Assembly: GCA_039621445.1 (NCBI GenBank)
Contig: CP154957.1
Span: 24,590,938-24,654,937, forward strand
From: Euglena gracilis
Lineage: Eukaryota; Euglenida; Euglenophyceae; Euglenales
DNA length: 64,000 nt
Direction of reading: 5' to 3'
Both the position numbers and the translations under genes were made by a program. The notes beneath the pieces were generated by a model. The model did no database searches and was not told the DNA's origin. It saw only the letters and a list, made by a program, of their open reading frames with translations. Shown one piece after another: positions 41,201 to 48,500 of this stretch. The number at the start of each line of letters is the position of its first letter. Positions within the stretch are counted from its first letter, which is position 1.

Positions 41201-42110
41201 CCCAGGGACCTCCTGAAGGATTTTTGGTGCTTATGTTATGGGGGGGGGGGGTCCCGCAGGACCCCCCTGTCCGGTCCGAACTCAACCAGACAAGGGGGGG
41301 GAGGGGGGTTTTGTGACCTGAACTCGACTGCCTACCCTCCATGGTATGACGCCCCCCCTTTTGGTAATGGTGCGAAGCCTTTTAAACGGTCAAGAGACCC
41401 ACGTGTCGACATGTCGGGACCCGTCTCGGCCATTTGGGTGGTTTTTGTGGTTATTTGAAGGGTTAGGGTCAGGGTTTGGAATGGCCCTGCCATACCTTGG
41501 CACACACAGGGAAACCCGAAGGCGGCAGACAGGCACTTGAACCGGCGTCTGGGGTCCCAGACGCCCGTTCGGGCGTGAAGCTGGAGCCCCCAGACACGGT
41601 TTCAAAAAAGCACAAATCCCCCCCCCCCCGAGGAGAGGCGTCGGACCCCCCCTACGCAAAAAAAATCCGCCTATTTCTTGACGTAATCTCTAGCAGTTTG
41701 CGCCAGACAAGATTTTTTAGGGCCTTCCAAAAATCGCGGTTTCACGCGCTTCTTTTTTGAAAAATCGGCCAAAGCATACAGTTTGTTGTTGGTTCCTGGG
41801 GGGGGGTCCCCGGAACCCCCTTTCGCTTTGAAGGGGGAGGTTTGGGTTTGCATCATGCCCTTCTTGCTGGGGGGGGGGCTCGGGGGGGGGGGGCGACCAG
41901 ACCCCGGGGTGCCCTCCCTCCAAGCCTGAGCAGGAGATGCAATGCAAGCCTAAGGAGAAGGTCAAGGAAAATGGTTCTGTGTATTTGCGTCTGGCGGATA
42001 TTCATATACTTCAAATACAAAAAAAAGGCACCTGTTGCGTGCACGGTCACAGTGTTGCCCTTCTGCACAGTGGCACCTGAACCGAATGCAGAAGTTGGAA
42101 GGTTTGCCAT
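16431..42110 (-). CDS. FKBP12: FKBP12-type peptidyl-prolyl cis-trans isomerase, four exons with giant introns
   Basis: Joining 42110-42032, 27085-27015, 22490-22355 and 16474-16431 gives 330 bases: 109 residues and a TAA, almost exactly the size of FKBP12. All donors are GT, all acceptors AG, and all codon phases match (1, 0, 1). The protein carries the FKBP core: TVTVHATG, GKKFWSTKD, PFEYK, VITGWDQG (the pocket Trp), EGYG (the pocket Tyr), GFPAWGIPP and a final L-N-F-T-I-E strand. FWSTKD and GFPAWGI are hallmarks of plant and algal FKBP12. Relative to human FKBP12, the Tyr of the VHYTG motif is Ala and the Asp of GKKFD is Trp. It should be a soluble cytosolic foldase. No signal peptide is present. 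Introns of 14.9, 4.5 and 5.9 kb are filled with mobile elements. Confidence 0.93.
16534..16920. repeat. Inverted repeat with arms of about 115 bp
   Basis: 16534-16648 and 16803-16920 are near-perfect reverse complements with a loop of about 155 bp. The arms share TGGGTCATACCCAACCCC-type sequence and CACATTGGCACGGCC. It lies 60 bp upstream of FKBP exon 4, within intron 3, and looks like a fold-back transposon. No ORF is convincing. Confidence 0.8.
17568..17601. repeat. Perfect 34-bp palindrome
   Basis: Exactly self-complementary with no spacer, centred on GCGC within ATTTGCGCAAAT. Beside it, 17533-17560 is a 13-bp-arm hairpin with a 2-nt spacer on the same core. Confidence 0.95.
18911..18978. 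repeat. Hairpin with 25-bp perfect arms
   Basis: 18911-18935 and 18954-18978 are exact reverse complements around an 18-nt loop. The arms contain TTTATTTGCGCATTTGCGC. Confidence 0.95.
19026..19059. repeat. Hairpin with 16-bp perfect arms and 2-nt spacer
   Basis: TGTGTTTATTTGCGCA, then TT, then its exact complement. It has the same core as its neighbours. Confidence 0.95.
19271..19316. repeat. Hairpin with 22-bp perfect arms and 2-nt spacer
   Basis: CATGTTTATGTTTATTTGCG with CA completes the left arm. AA is the spacer and the right arm is its exact complement. A second, imperfect GCGCGCATTTGCGCCC copy follows at 19320-19342. Confidence 0.95.
20009..22354. other. Rest of FKBP intron 3, no supported gene
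   Basis: 20320-20560 consists of divergent units with CCAAAATTTTTG or TTTTGCCA. 20590-21010 is C/G-run rich. A minus-strand frame ending at about 21126 (CYRHLTEDELEDIFCSKNC) is somewhat protein-like, with a CTCCAG acceptor-like site at about 21270, but I cannot place it in a gene. 21620-22250 is again G/C-run sequence with no coding signal. Confidence 0.4.
22355..22490 (-). CDS. FKBP12: FKBP12 exon 3 (residues 51-95 plus 1 nt)
   Basis: 136 bp after the strong acceptor CACTTCTTTCAG and before the donor GTGTGTGTT. It carries the VITGWDQG and EGYG pocket motifs and GFPAWGIPP. Confidence 0.93.
23194..23247. repeat. (TA)n microsatellite
   Basis: About 27 uninterrupted TA units within FKBP intron 2. 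Confidence 0.97.
24540..25560. repeat. G/C-run satellite region
   Basis: At least six blocks of G(8-14) followed by GGTGGTCGGACC and C(7-10), plus interspersed GATATAAGGACAGGTGG and CATCCATCCCTGG phrases. Two blocks contain a hairpin of the form CGGCGC-loop-GCGCCGG (24902-24920, 25338-25352). The open frames here are G/C-run artefacts. Confidence 0.75.
27015..27085 (-). CDS. FKBP12: FKBP12 exon 2 (residues 27-50)
   Basis: 71 bp between acceptor GCGATCAG and donor GTGTGTTT. The split Gly codon is completed here, and the exon ends on the Lys codon of PFEYK. Confidence 0.92.
28600..29090. repeat. 161-bp satellite, three copies (locus 1)
   Basis: Each unit has GGCCCAAAACGGGGCGCTGGCGGGTCGAA-type sequence (split here by small changes), then TTTTCGGC, then TCCGGGAGGCCAAAAA, then a TTTTTTCGACTTTTTTGA tail. 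Units start near 28634, 28796 and 28959. A single reversed partial copy lies at 37545-37625, and a second array at 40195-40790. Confidence 0.8.
29515..30310. mobile_element. Non-coding dispersed element with 36-bp subrepeats, interrupted by MITEs
   Basis: It begins AAAACCTATTTTCTGGGCCC, then GACGCCTG, and holds three to four copies of TCAGTCGATTTCCATTCAGG followed by CGCC and GTTTATG. Related sequence is at 31370-31500, 50020-50830 (opposite strand) and 60270-61080. No ORF is present. The MITE at 29828-30125 splits it. Confidence 0.65.
29828..30125. mobile_element. hAT-like MITE, family 2, with 8-bp target duplication
   Basis: Terminal inverted repeats CATGCTTGTGCTTAC and CAGGCTTGTGCTTAG, flanked by the exact duplication GACCAGAC (29820-29827 and 30126-30133). 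The 298-bp interior contains GTGCCTGCCCCTAGCAGGCACC-like hairpins and no gene. TSD length and CA-G-type ends fit the hAT superfamily. It is nested inside the dispersed element of 29515-30310. Confidence 0.85.
30285..30562. mobile_element. hAT-like MITE, family 1, with 8-bp target duplication
   Basis: Ends CAGGCTTCTTTTTAAG and CTTAAAAAGAAGCTTG are inverted. The duplication CATCTGAA flanks it (30277-30284, 30563-30570). The interior has long C and G runs and a central hairpin TTTCGGCGC-TTT-GCGCCGAAA. 278 bp. Confidence 0.9.
30571..32055. other. Intronic repeats, no gene
   Basis: 30655-30712 and 30965-31060 are direct repeats with GACCACCAAACCGGGACC and CTATAACCCCCC. 31100-31215 carries CTGAGTCTGCGTTTC-type inverted units. 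31370-31500 carries three TCAGTCGATTTCCATTCAGG units. 31600-31630 is a small GGGGGCC hairpin. Nothing coding is supported. Confidence 0.5.
32056..35580 (-). CDS. Multi-exon DDE-transposase-like gene (unclassified), inside FKBP intron 1
   Basis: A chain of minus-strand blocks reads as one protein broken by introns: 35580-34891, 34905-34706, 34700-34540, 34425-34110, 34061-33630, 33378-33060 and 32960-32220. The first block has a zinc-finger-like C-C-C...H-L-x-V-H and three tandem repeats of about 14 residues (EEAVAEGP). Later blocks carry candidate acidic catalytic residues: Asp in LKFDYTYRAVG (34222-34224), Asp in ICVDDWEKWH (about 33837-33842) and Glu in TNLAESFHSRLR (32890-32892). This order and the N-L-x-E context resemble MULE- or KDZ-type transposases. 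Splice-like signals (TTTTTTCCAG near 34906, TTTTTCCAG near 34697) separate blocks. I cannot assign the superfamily; terminal repeats were not found. Confidence 0.5.
35644..35802. repeat. Direct repeat of about 45 bp, 108 bp apart
   Basis: CTCAGTGACTCGGGCAGCAA, followed by a CTACAGCC or CCACAGCC block, occurs at 35644 and 35752. Each copy is followed by an A-rich spacer. Confidence 0.7.
36530..36665. repeat. Three tandem hairpins with GAACCGGCGT
   Basis: Units alternate GACGCCGGGTTCAGGACA with GAACCGGCGTC and its complement. Single copies are at 27840-27960, 37485-37530, 41535-41580 and 52785-52915. The sequence folds back on itself at each unit. Confidence 0.6.
36895..37415 (+). repeat. Tandem repeat of about 50-57 bp, nine to ten copies
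   Basis: Units contain ACGGTTGGGAAATTTTGGCT, then GGACCCCCCTGGGTTTTTT, and differ by point changes and small indels. Confidence 0.85.
37991..38286. mobile_element. hAT-like MITE, family 1, with 8-bp target duplication
   Basis: Ends CAGGGGTTTTTTTAAG and CTTAAAAAAATCCCTG are inverted. The duplication ACCCCCAT flanks it (37983-37990 and 38287-38294). The interior has the hairpin TTTTTTCGGCGCCTGCGGCG with CCGAAAA. 296 bp. Confidence 0.92.
39320..39457 (+). CDS. Possible isolated exon, unknown gene
   Basis: From an ATG at 39320 the frame reads an acidic, protein-like segment (MDSEHEFDALVLSTADG, then EVEMEVDDQDANE and KKHKLYYGAK). It could end at a GC donor after 39457 or a GT donor at about 39477, both in phase 0, which would fit the exon at 44479. 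If so it would overlap the FKBP gene antisense, so I prefer 42443 as the first exon of that gene and leave this one unplaced. Confidence 0.3.
39492..39580 (+). mobile_element. Truncated copy of MITE family 1
   Basis: The left end CAGGGGTTTTTTCAGAGTCG and the G-run and GAGCCGCAGGCGCCGAAA interior are present. The right terminus is missing. Confidence 0.55.
39600..40195. other. Non-coding intronic sequence
   Basis: 39600-39960 has no coding signal. 39935-40075 contains inverted C/G runs around GATGACCCCCCTGGGGGGTC. 40098-40195 is a tandem GGCGGCCCGGCGGTCCGGCC array. All lie within FKBP intron 1. Confidence 0.5.
40195..40790. repeat. 161-bp satellite, four copies (locus 2)
   Basis: The same unit as at 28600-29090. 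GTCAATGGGTTGGCGGCCCA recurs near 40313, 40476 and 40637. The ORFs seen in both strands are satellite shadows. Confidence 0.85.
40785..41130. repeat. 19-bp minisatellite ATGGGTCATGATGGCCATC
   Basis: About 17-18 copies with few changes. Each unit contains the near-palindrome ATGATGGCCATCAT. A short related tract is at 37618-37665. Confidence 0.92.
41131..42031. other. Intronic sequence before FKBP exon 1
   Basis: C/G-run sequence with short open frames. I see no gene. 41535-41580 carries one copy of the GGCGTC hairpin repeat. Confidence 0.4.
42032..42110 (-). CDS. FKBP12: FKBP12 exon 1 (residues 1-26 plus 1 nt)
   Basis: Starts at ATG 42110-42108 in the context TTTAAAATGG. It ends GCAACAG before the donor GTGCC at 42031. 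It encodes MANLPTSAFGSG and the strand VTVHAT. Confidence 0.9.
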
Positions 42111-42442
42111 TTTAAATGAACCAGGTTCTTGGGTTTTTTGACACAGATTTGCAAATCTGTCTCAAAAAATGGGGTGTGATTCACACTCAACCTCCCGTTT
42201 CATATGACCCTGTCAAAACGTCCAGGTGCAGGATTCATCTCAAAGAAGCATGCTCAAAAAGAAAACCTCCCTCCTCTTTGAATAGTGAATCATTCAACTT
42301 CTGTGCTGGGGTGATGATCTTGTACGTTGTCTTCAGACCAGCTATGGACTGCATCTTGCTGCAAAAAGAAATGAGAACTCCATGAATGTCAATTTAGGCA
42401 GTTTCCTTCCTCTGTTCCTGCCCCCCCACACCTCACATCAAC
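42111..42442. promoter_or_regulatory. Divergent intergenic region between FKBP12 and the coiled-coil gene
   Basis: 332 bp separate the two proposed start codons, so the region should hold both promoters. No TATA box stands out. On the minus strand a splice-acceptor-like CATTTCTTTTTGCAG ends at 42359, followed by 249 bp before the FKBP ATG. It could belong to a 5' UTR intron or a trans-splice site. A short minus frame there (MQSIAGLKTTYK...) is not convincing as coding. Confidence 0.45.
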
Positions 42443-42544
42443 ATGCAGCTTGTGGAGCAAGTCAAAAGGATCCAATGTTTCTTTGTGAATCACTTTCCCC
42501 ACGAGAAATCCAAAAAAAGTGGAGTGGAAAAGACCCTCTGGAGG
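42443..42544 (+). CDS. Coiled-coil gene, proposed exon 1
   Basis: ATG at 42443. It reads QLVEQVKRIQCFFVNHF and on to VEKTLWR, ending before a GTTTGT donor in phase 0. The alternative is that the ATGCAG at 42443-42448 is an acceptor and the true start lies further upstream. Confidence 0.5.
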
Positions 42545-45500
42545 GTTTGTTTAAAAAAAACATGGTGGCAATATTCATTTTAATGGTCCTTTGGCACTTG
42601 TTCTCTACTCGACCACCTCCAAAATGAAAATTCGGTTGCCTTGAGTCCTGGGAACAGGATTCATGGGGTTCTTTTTGAAGGAGTTTGCCCAGCCCAAAAT
42701 ATGGCCTTTTAAACAGTCAGAGTCACCTGCTGTCGGGGCCCCGGGCGGAATATTGGCCATGCTAGTTCTGGAGGTCGGGCCAACCTAGGTCGGGCCGACC
42801 TCTGGAGGTCGACAGAAATGGCCACTGTACCGCATCACCCCCCCTTTTTGAAAGGACTTTTGACTGTAGGTCGGGCTGACCTGGTCAGCCCGACCTGTTT
42901 GCGGTTACCGACCAAATGGTCGGCCCGACCAATCATGGTCGATGGAAATGACCTCAATGGTTTTCCTTTTCAAAAGCATCCAAACCCTTGGCCAAACCCT
43001 GTGGAGCATAAATTTTAGCAGAAAAAGAATGGCGTTAACCTGATGGCGTTAACCTGTGGTGAAAAAGAATTTCTGACATTAGGGTTAGGGTTACGATTCT
43101 TATCCAAACAGCAGAACATTTCCCACAGAACGTTGTTAGATTGGTCTCTGAAAGGTGCACAGCGAACCCAAAGAGCCGCCCAATTAGGATTAAAAACATG
43201 GGGGGACGCCGAAGGTGCCGAGCGAGGGTCCCCCCATGTGTATCAACCCTAGTTGGGCGGCTCTTTGGGTTCGTCCAGCTGTGTTCGTCCAGCTTTTTCG
43301 AAGGGGGATTGATTGCATGTATTCTTGGCAACAAAGCTCAACTGATGGGCACTGGGTCGTGGTAAGATGATTTTTTGACTTTAACTTAGACACATCCATC
43401 GAACTCTGCATGGGGCCCAGGGGATATTTTATTTTTTTACTTTCTAGAGTGGGAGTTTTTTGTTTTCTGAGTGGGCAGTGGACATAAAAAATGGGCAGCG
43501 AACGAAGGTCGCGAGTCAGCTCGCAGGTAGAGTCGCGACGCGTGTGATGTCGCGACTTTTGGACAACCGTGCCGAGCCGTGCCGAGCCGTGCCGAGCCGT
43601 GCCGAGCCGTGCCGATCCGTGTCTGCTTTTGCCCGTGTCTGCTTATGGCGAGGGCCAAAGACGATTCCCTGGGCCCCATTCGGGACCCCATTCCCGAAAA
43701 TTGCCCACTTTGGCATTTCCAAAAAAAACCATTGTGCTTCCGAACCGTTTTCGGGACTGATCGCGGATGATTTTTAAAGGTGTTTTGACCATGGTCGCCC
43801 CCTTGGAAGGGGGGGAATCGGTTATGGGGTGGGAAAGGGAGGTCGCCGTTATGGAGGGGTCGGCGGGGTTGCGCCTTGGAAGGGGTGGTTGTCATGATGG
43901 GGTTGGTCGGTCGACCGGGGTCAATCATGGTCGCCCTCGGTCCCCCCACCCTAACTGAGGGCCGAGATGACCATGGATCGACCATGGTCGACCCCCCCCC
44001 CTAATCCCTCCAGCCAAAATTGGGAGCGGTTTCTGCCACCTGGCGAGAGGAAGACATTTGAGAAGGCAGCAAAATGAACCATTACCCCCCCCCTATTGTC
44101 CCACCGACTGCCCCCGGGAGGCCCGATCGGACAATACCACCCCCCCCCCCTTTATTGTCCCCCCCCCTTTATTGTCCCTGGGCCCCGGCCGACGGGGGGT
44201 TTTTTTGGCCCGGCCAATGAAATTCCTTTGGTACCCCTTTATTGTCCCCCCCCCTTTATTGTCCGGTCGGGCCTCCCGGGGGCAGGTCGGCGGGACAATA
44301 AAGGGGGGGGGGGTGGTAAAGGGGGGGACAATAAGTCCGTACCAAAGGAATTTCATTGGCCGGGCCAAAAAACCCCCCGTCGGCCGGGGCCCAGGGACAA
44401 TAAGGGGGGGGACAATAAGGGGGGGGGGGTATTTTCAATTATAAAGTTTTCATACTAAATCCGTTTTCTTTCTTGCAGGATGATGATGGAATGAAAGTAA
44501 TGACCGGCGGGCATGCTTTCCTCACGGAAGTCTCTGTTGGAGATGAGTTTGCACCTCCACCACATACAGGTTTTTTTTGCAAATGCAGATGGGCTATGTG
44601 ATTTTTTTTCGTCAGGTGTCAAGTTACGTGCTGGAGTGGGTGAAAAGCAACTCATTTTCCCTGAGGTGCGGCCTCGTGTCTTTGAACCATACACGCCCGT
44701 ATGGTTCGTTTGACGAAATGCTCATTTGGGATTTTTTATACCATAGGGCCACCAAATGTTTGGAGCTCCTTCAGCTTACATGGGCCGCAAGGCATGCCCT
44801 CAGTTCGCAAAGGCTTTGAACAGGTGCTTATGAGCTTCTGCATCCTCATGCACTTTCTCGGTTCATTTTCGACCTGACTAAAATAAACTAATTTGTGCCG
44901 AATCACAATTGTCCCCAATTGGGGACTTTCTTTTTGGCCATATAATGGTGTGATATGGTTGAGAGATGCCTTTGGGTTAACGGCCTCCAGGGGTCATTTC
45001 AGGGGCATTTTGTCTGACTAACACTCATAATGTACGTTTTCTCGAGATATTTTCAAAAAATTTATTTTTTGACACCCCGGCGGAATGACAACTGGGGGTT
45101 GGCTCATCCGACCCAGTTTGGACCCCTTCGGGCCTGGTGCCGGAGGTGATTCGGAAACTCGGAATCCAGTGGAAGTTAGGCACGGCGGTGGGGGGGGGGG
45201 GGGGTGGGGGGGGGCCAGACGGGGGGGAGGGGGGGAGGGGGGCGGCCAGGGATGGGTGGGAAGCCCTTCGGTATGTCAAGGGGGGGGGTGGGAGGATATC
45301 CGGTTCCCCGGCTACTAGCATTGGGTATCTTTCGAAAGATTGGGAAAATATATTTCATTTCAGAAATATTTCAAAAACATTTCGGGAAATAAGATGAAAA
45401 ATATTTCCCCCATTTTTGCAACCCTGAAGGATCCACCAGGACCTCACCATACTTTGCCCATTCAAGTGGGTTGTCAGGAAGGGTCCAAATTTCAAATCTT

Positions 45501-48500
45501 TCACCAAGGCATTTGGGAAATGAATTTGACCAACCCTAGGGGTGGAGGTTGTAAGGCTTCTAAAGTGCCTTTGTGTGGGCTGAATTTTAGTTCACAATCG
45601 TGATTTGCTTCTACACTCCAATGGAATGATACACCAACAAAGACCCGTGGCCATGTAAATCCTGTAGACCTGGGGATTCTGTCAGCAGGGCTAATGGGAA
45701 AAAAAACCGGGAACCCCCCTCCCCCCCCCTTGTTCGGTTTACTTCGGAAGTGAACAGGGGTTGGTGCACCCGTACTGCAGGGGTGGTACGGCCAACATGT
45801 CCAGTTCATTTTGGAAGTGAACGGGATGTTCCCAGCCCCCCCCCGTGTGCCTGGGCTCCGGGGGGAACTGTGGCCCAATTTCTCCCACACGCCATCTTTG
45901 ATGTCACTCAAATTTGTGTAGAAAAAATACGGGAAAATGTGCCTGGTCAAAATCCGGGACGGGGGGGGGGGGACGCGTGGGGAACACCCCCTTCGTGGTT
46001 TGCACTGGTGTTGGATGGCACAAGGGTTTCAAGTGTTAATCATTTGCACAGATATTCTCACACGTCATGGTGGCATCCTTTTTTGCGGAAGAAAATGTTC
46101 CTGAACTTGACTTTTCTTGTGGCAGCCCCTTCTGTCAGCTGCCAACATGTGTCCTTCTGTCAGCTGCCAACATGTGTGTAAAAAGAAATGATTTTTTTCA
46201 AGTTTGAAAAATAAAAAATATATGTTTCAATTTTTCAATTGAAATTTTTCAATGAAAATTTCATTTATTTTTTTCAGGCAACAAAAAAAACAACACACTT
46301 AATATAAGAAAAACAAAAAAAAAAAAATGAAAATTCTTCCATTTATCAATTTTCAGGCACATTACCACTGTCCCCTGTCTCACCGCCCTTTGGGCGGGAG
46401 ACGGTAGCGCTTTTTTGAAAGAGGGCATTGAACGTGACAAAAAAATGTAACAACTTTTGACATCATGACACAAATCCATCACAACTTGGAAGCTTTCAAG
46501 CCGCCACCGGGTGGCAAGACCATGAAGTCTTTTGTGTTTTGGAATTTCAAACGAGTGCAAAATGCGGAAAACAGACAGTAATGAGGTTGCCTTCCAATGA
46601 GGTTGCTGCCCCCTCCGAGCCATTTTGTGTGGAACAAAAAATGTATTGCCGCCCGAAGGGCGGCTGGACAGAAAGGAAAATTTCCAAAAAAAAACCTTCC
46701 CCAAAAGAGCCAAATTTGTCAACAGAAATGGTGTGCTCTTTGAAAAATTGAACGTTAGAAGCCTAGTCAAAATACATGTTCACAAACAACAACCCCACAC
46801 TGAAAAAAGGAAGACTTTGGGGGTGTGATCCCCGTGTCCCCCCCCGTGTTCCCCCCCGTGTCCCCCCCGTGTCCCGCACTTCAGGGGGGTCCCTAGAAGG
46901 CGGCCAAGGCAACATACAGCATGAATTTTTAGCTGTTTGGCATCATTTTCCACGGTTTTTCATGGATTCTCAAGGCCATTTGACTTTCCCCCACCCACAA
47001 TCCCTTTTTTTTTCACCTAGTATGGCCTGGAGCTTGGCTCGGGGTCAATGTGAAATGAATTTTTGGTCCAAAAAATTATTGGAAAATTTTGTTTACCGTC
47101 GACCTAGCCCAGCCCAGCCCCCTCCAGCCCCGGACCCCCCCCTCCCCTCCCCCCCCGGGGGGGGGTCCAGCCAGCAGCTCAAATCCAGCCAGCAGCCTTT
47201 TTGACAGCCGGAGGCTGGACCCCCCCCCCGGGGGTCTTTAAGAAAACCCCTGTATTGGACGTCGCTACCGTCTTGCCGCCAAACAAGTTCAGAACTCATA
47301 GGTCGGAAAGGACAAAAGGGGGTGGGGCGGGACACGGGGGGGACACGGGGGGGGGACACGGGGGGGGGGACACGGGGGAAACATGCCTCTTTTCGGGACC
47401 TTCTGGGACGAAATTTGCGACTTTTTGAGGGGCGGATTTCCGGTGGTCGCCCTTGTGGTAGTCGGCCCGACCAGGGAGGTCGGGCCGACCATGGTCGGCC
47501 CGACCTTGTCGACCTGTGGTGGTCGGCCCGACCTGGTCGGGCCGACCACCATTTTTTTGCACTACCCCCGCCCTCTGAGATTTAAGCCCCCCCCCCCCTG
47601 AAAAAAACTTTTGTCCAAATCACCCCAAAACCAGTCAAAACCCATCCAAATGGCTCCAGAACCCCCCAATCAGGGGTGAATATGCAAAAACCTGGGGGGG
47701 GGAAATGCCCATTTTGGGCCACTTTTGGCAAATGAGCACCTCTCCCCTTTGGATTATCAATATAATGGCAAAATTTCGCACAAAAAGGACTTAACCCTCC
47801 AAGTATATTGCCAACATAGAAGGGATTTTGTTATTTGGGGGGGGTGCAGGGGGCAGAGCCCCCCCCCCCGCCTATGCCAAAGTGAGCCACAAAAACGACT
47901 TAGCCCCCGAGTATGTTGCCAACACAGAAGGGATTTTGTTATTTGAGACTCGGATGGGGGTGGAGGGGGGAGTTTTCTGCCCTTCAATGCAGACTGCTTG
48001 CATTTCTAAAGGATTTTCATGTTATCCCTGTTTCATCATTGGTTTTTTACCCCTCCGGACCCCGTCAAGGGCCCACCGACCCCCACCGACCAAAGATTTC
48101 CACCTGGGGGAGTTTATTTAGGTGTAAGACACTTATTTGGACCCATCCGGACCATTTCCGGGTGATTTGGGCTTGCCACAGACCTTTTTCATGACCACTG
48201 ACTAGCCACCAACTCGTTTGCATAGGATCGTCTTCATGGGGGAGTGACTTAAAAGTCGGCGGTTTGGACCCGTTAGTGCATTAGAGTGGGTAATCGGCCG
48301 ACTAGTCGGCCGACTACCCAATACCCCCCCCCCCACCCCGTCTTCCCGACTGGCTACCGACCATTAGTCGGCCGACTAGTCGGCCGACTGCCCACTACCC
48401 CCCCCCCCCAGTCTACCGCCATGCGCCCCAAAGTCCGCCTGCCGACAGCGGCCAAAGGCCGCCTGCCGAAGGCCGCTACAATTCAGAACCTGAAAAGCGG

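Noticed and set aside
42230-42380. Short minus-strand frame upstream of FKBP12 after a TTTTTGCAG acceptor
   Set aside because: It might be coding, but two frames look equally plausible and both stop before the FKBP start. It is more likely 5' UTR or intergenic sequence.
43078-43096. Telomere-like TTAGGG units, also at 41460 and 48520
   Set aside because: Only two to three imperfect copies at each place, too few to call an interstitial telomere.
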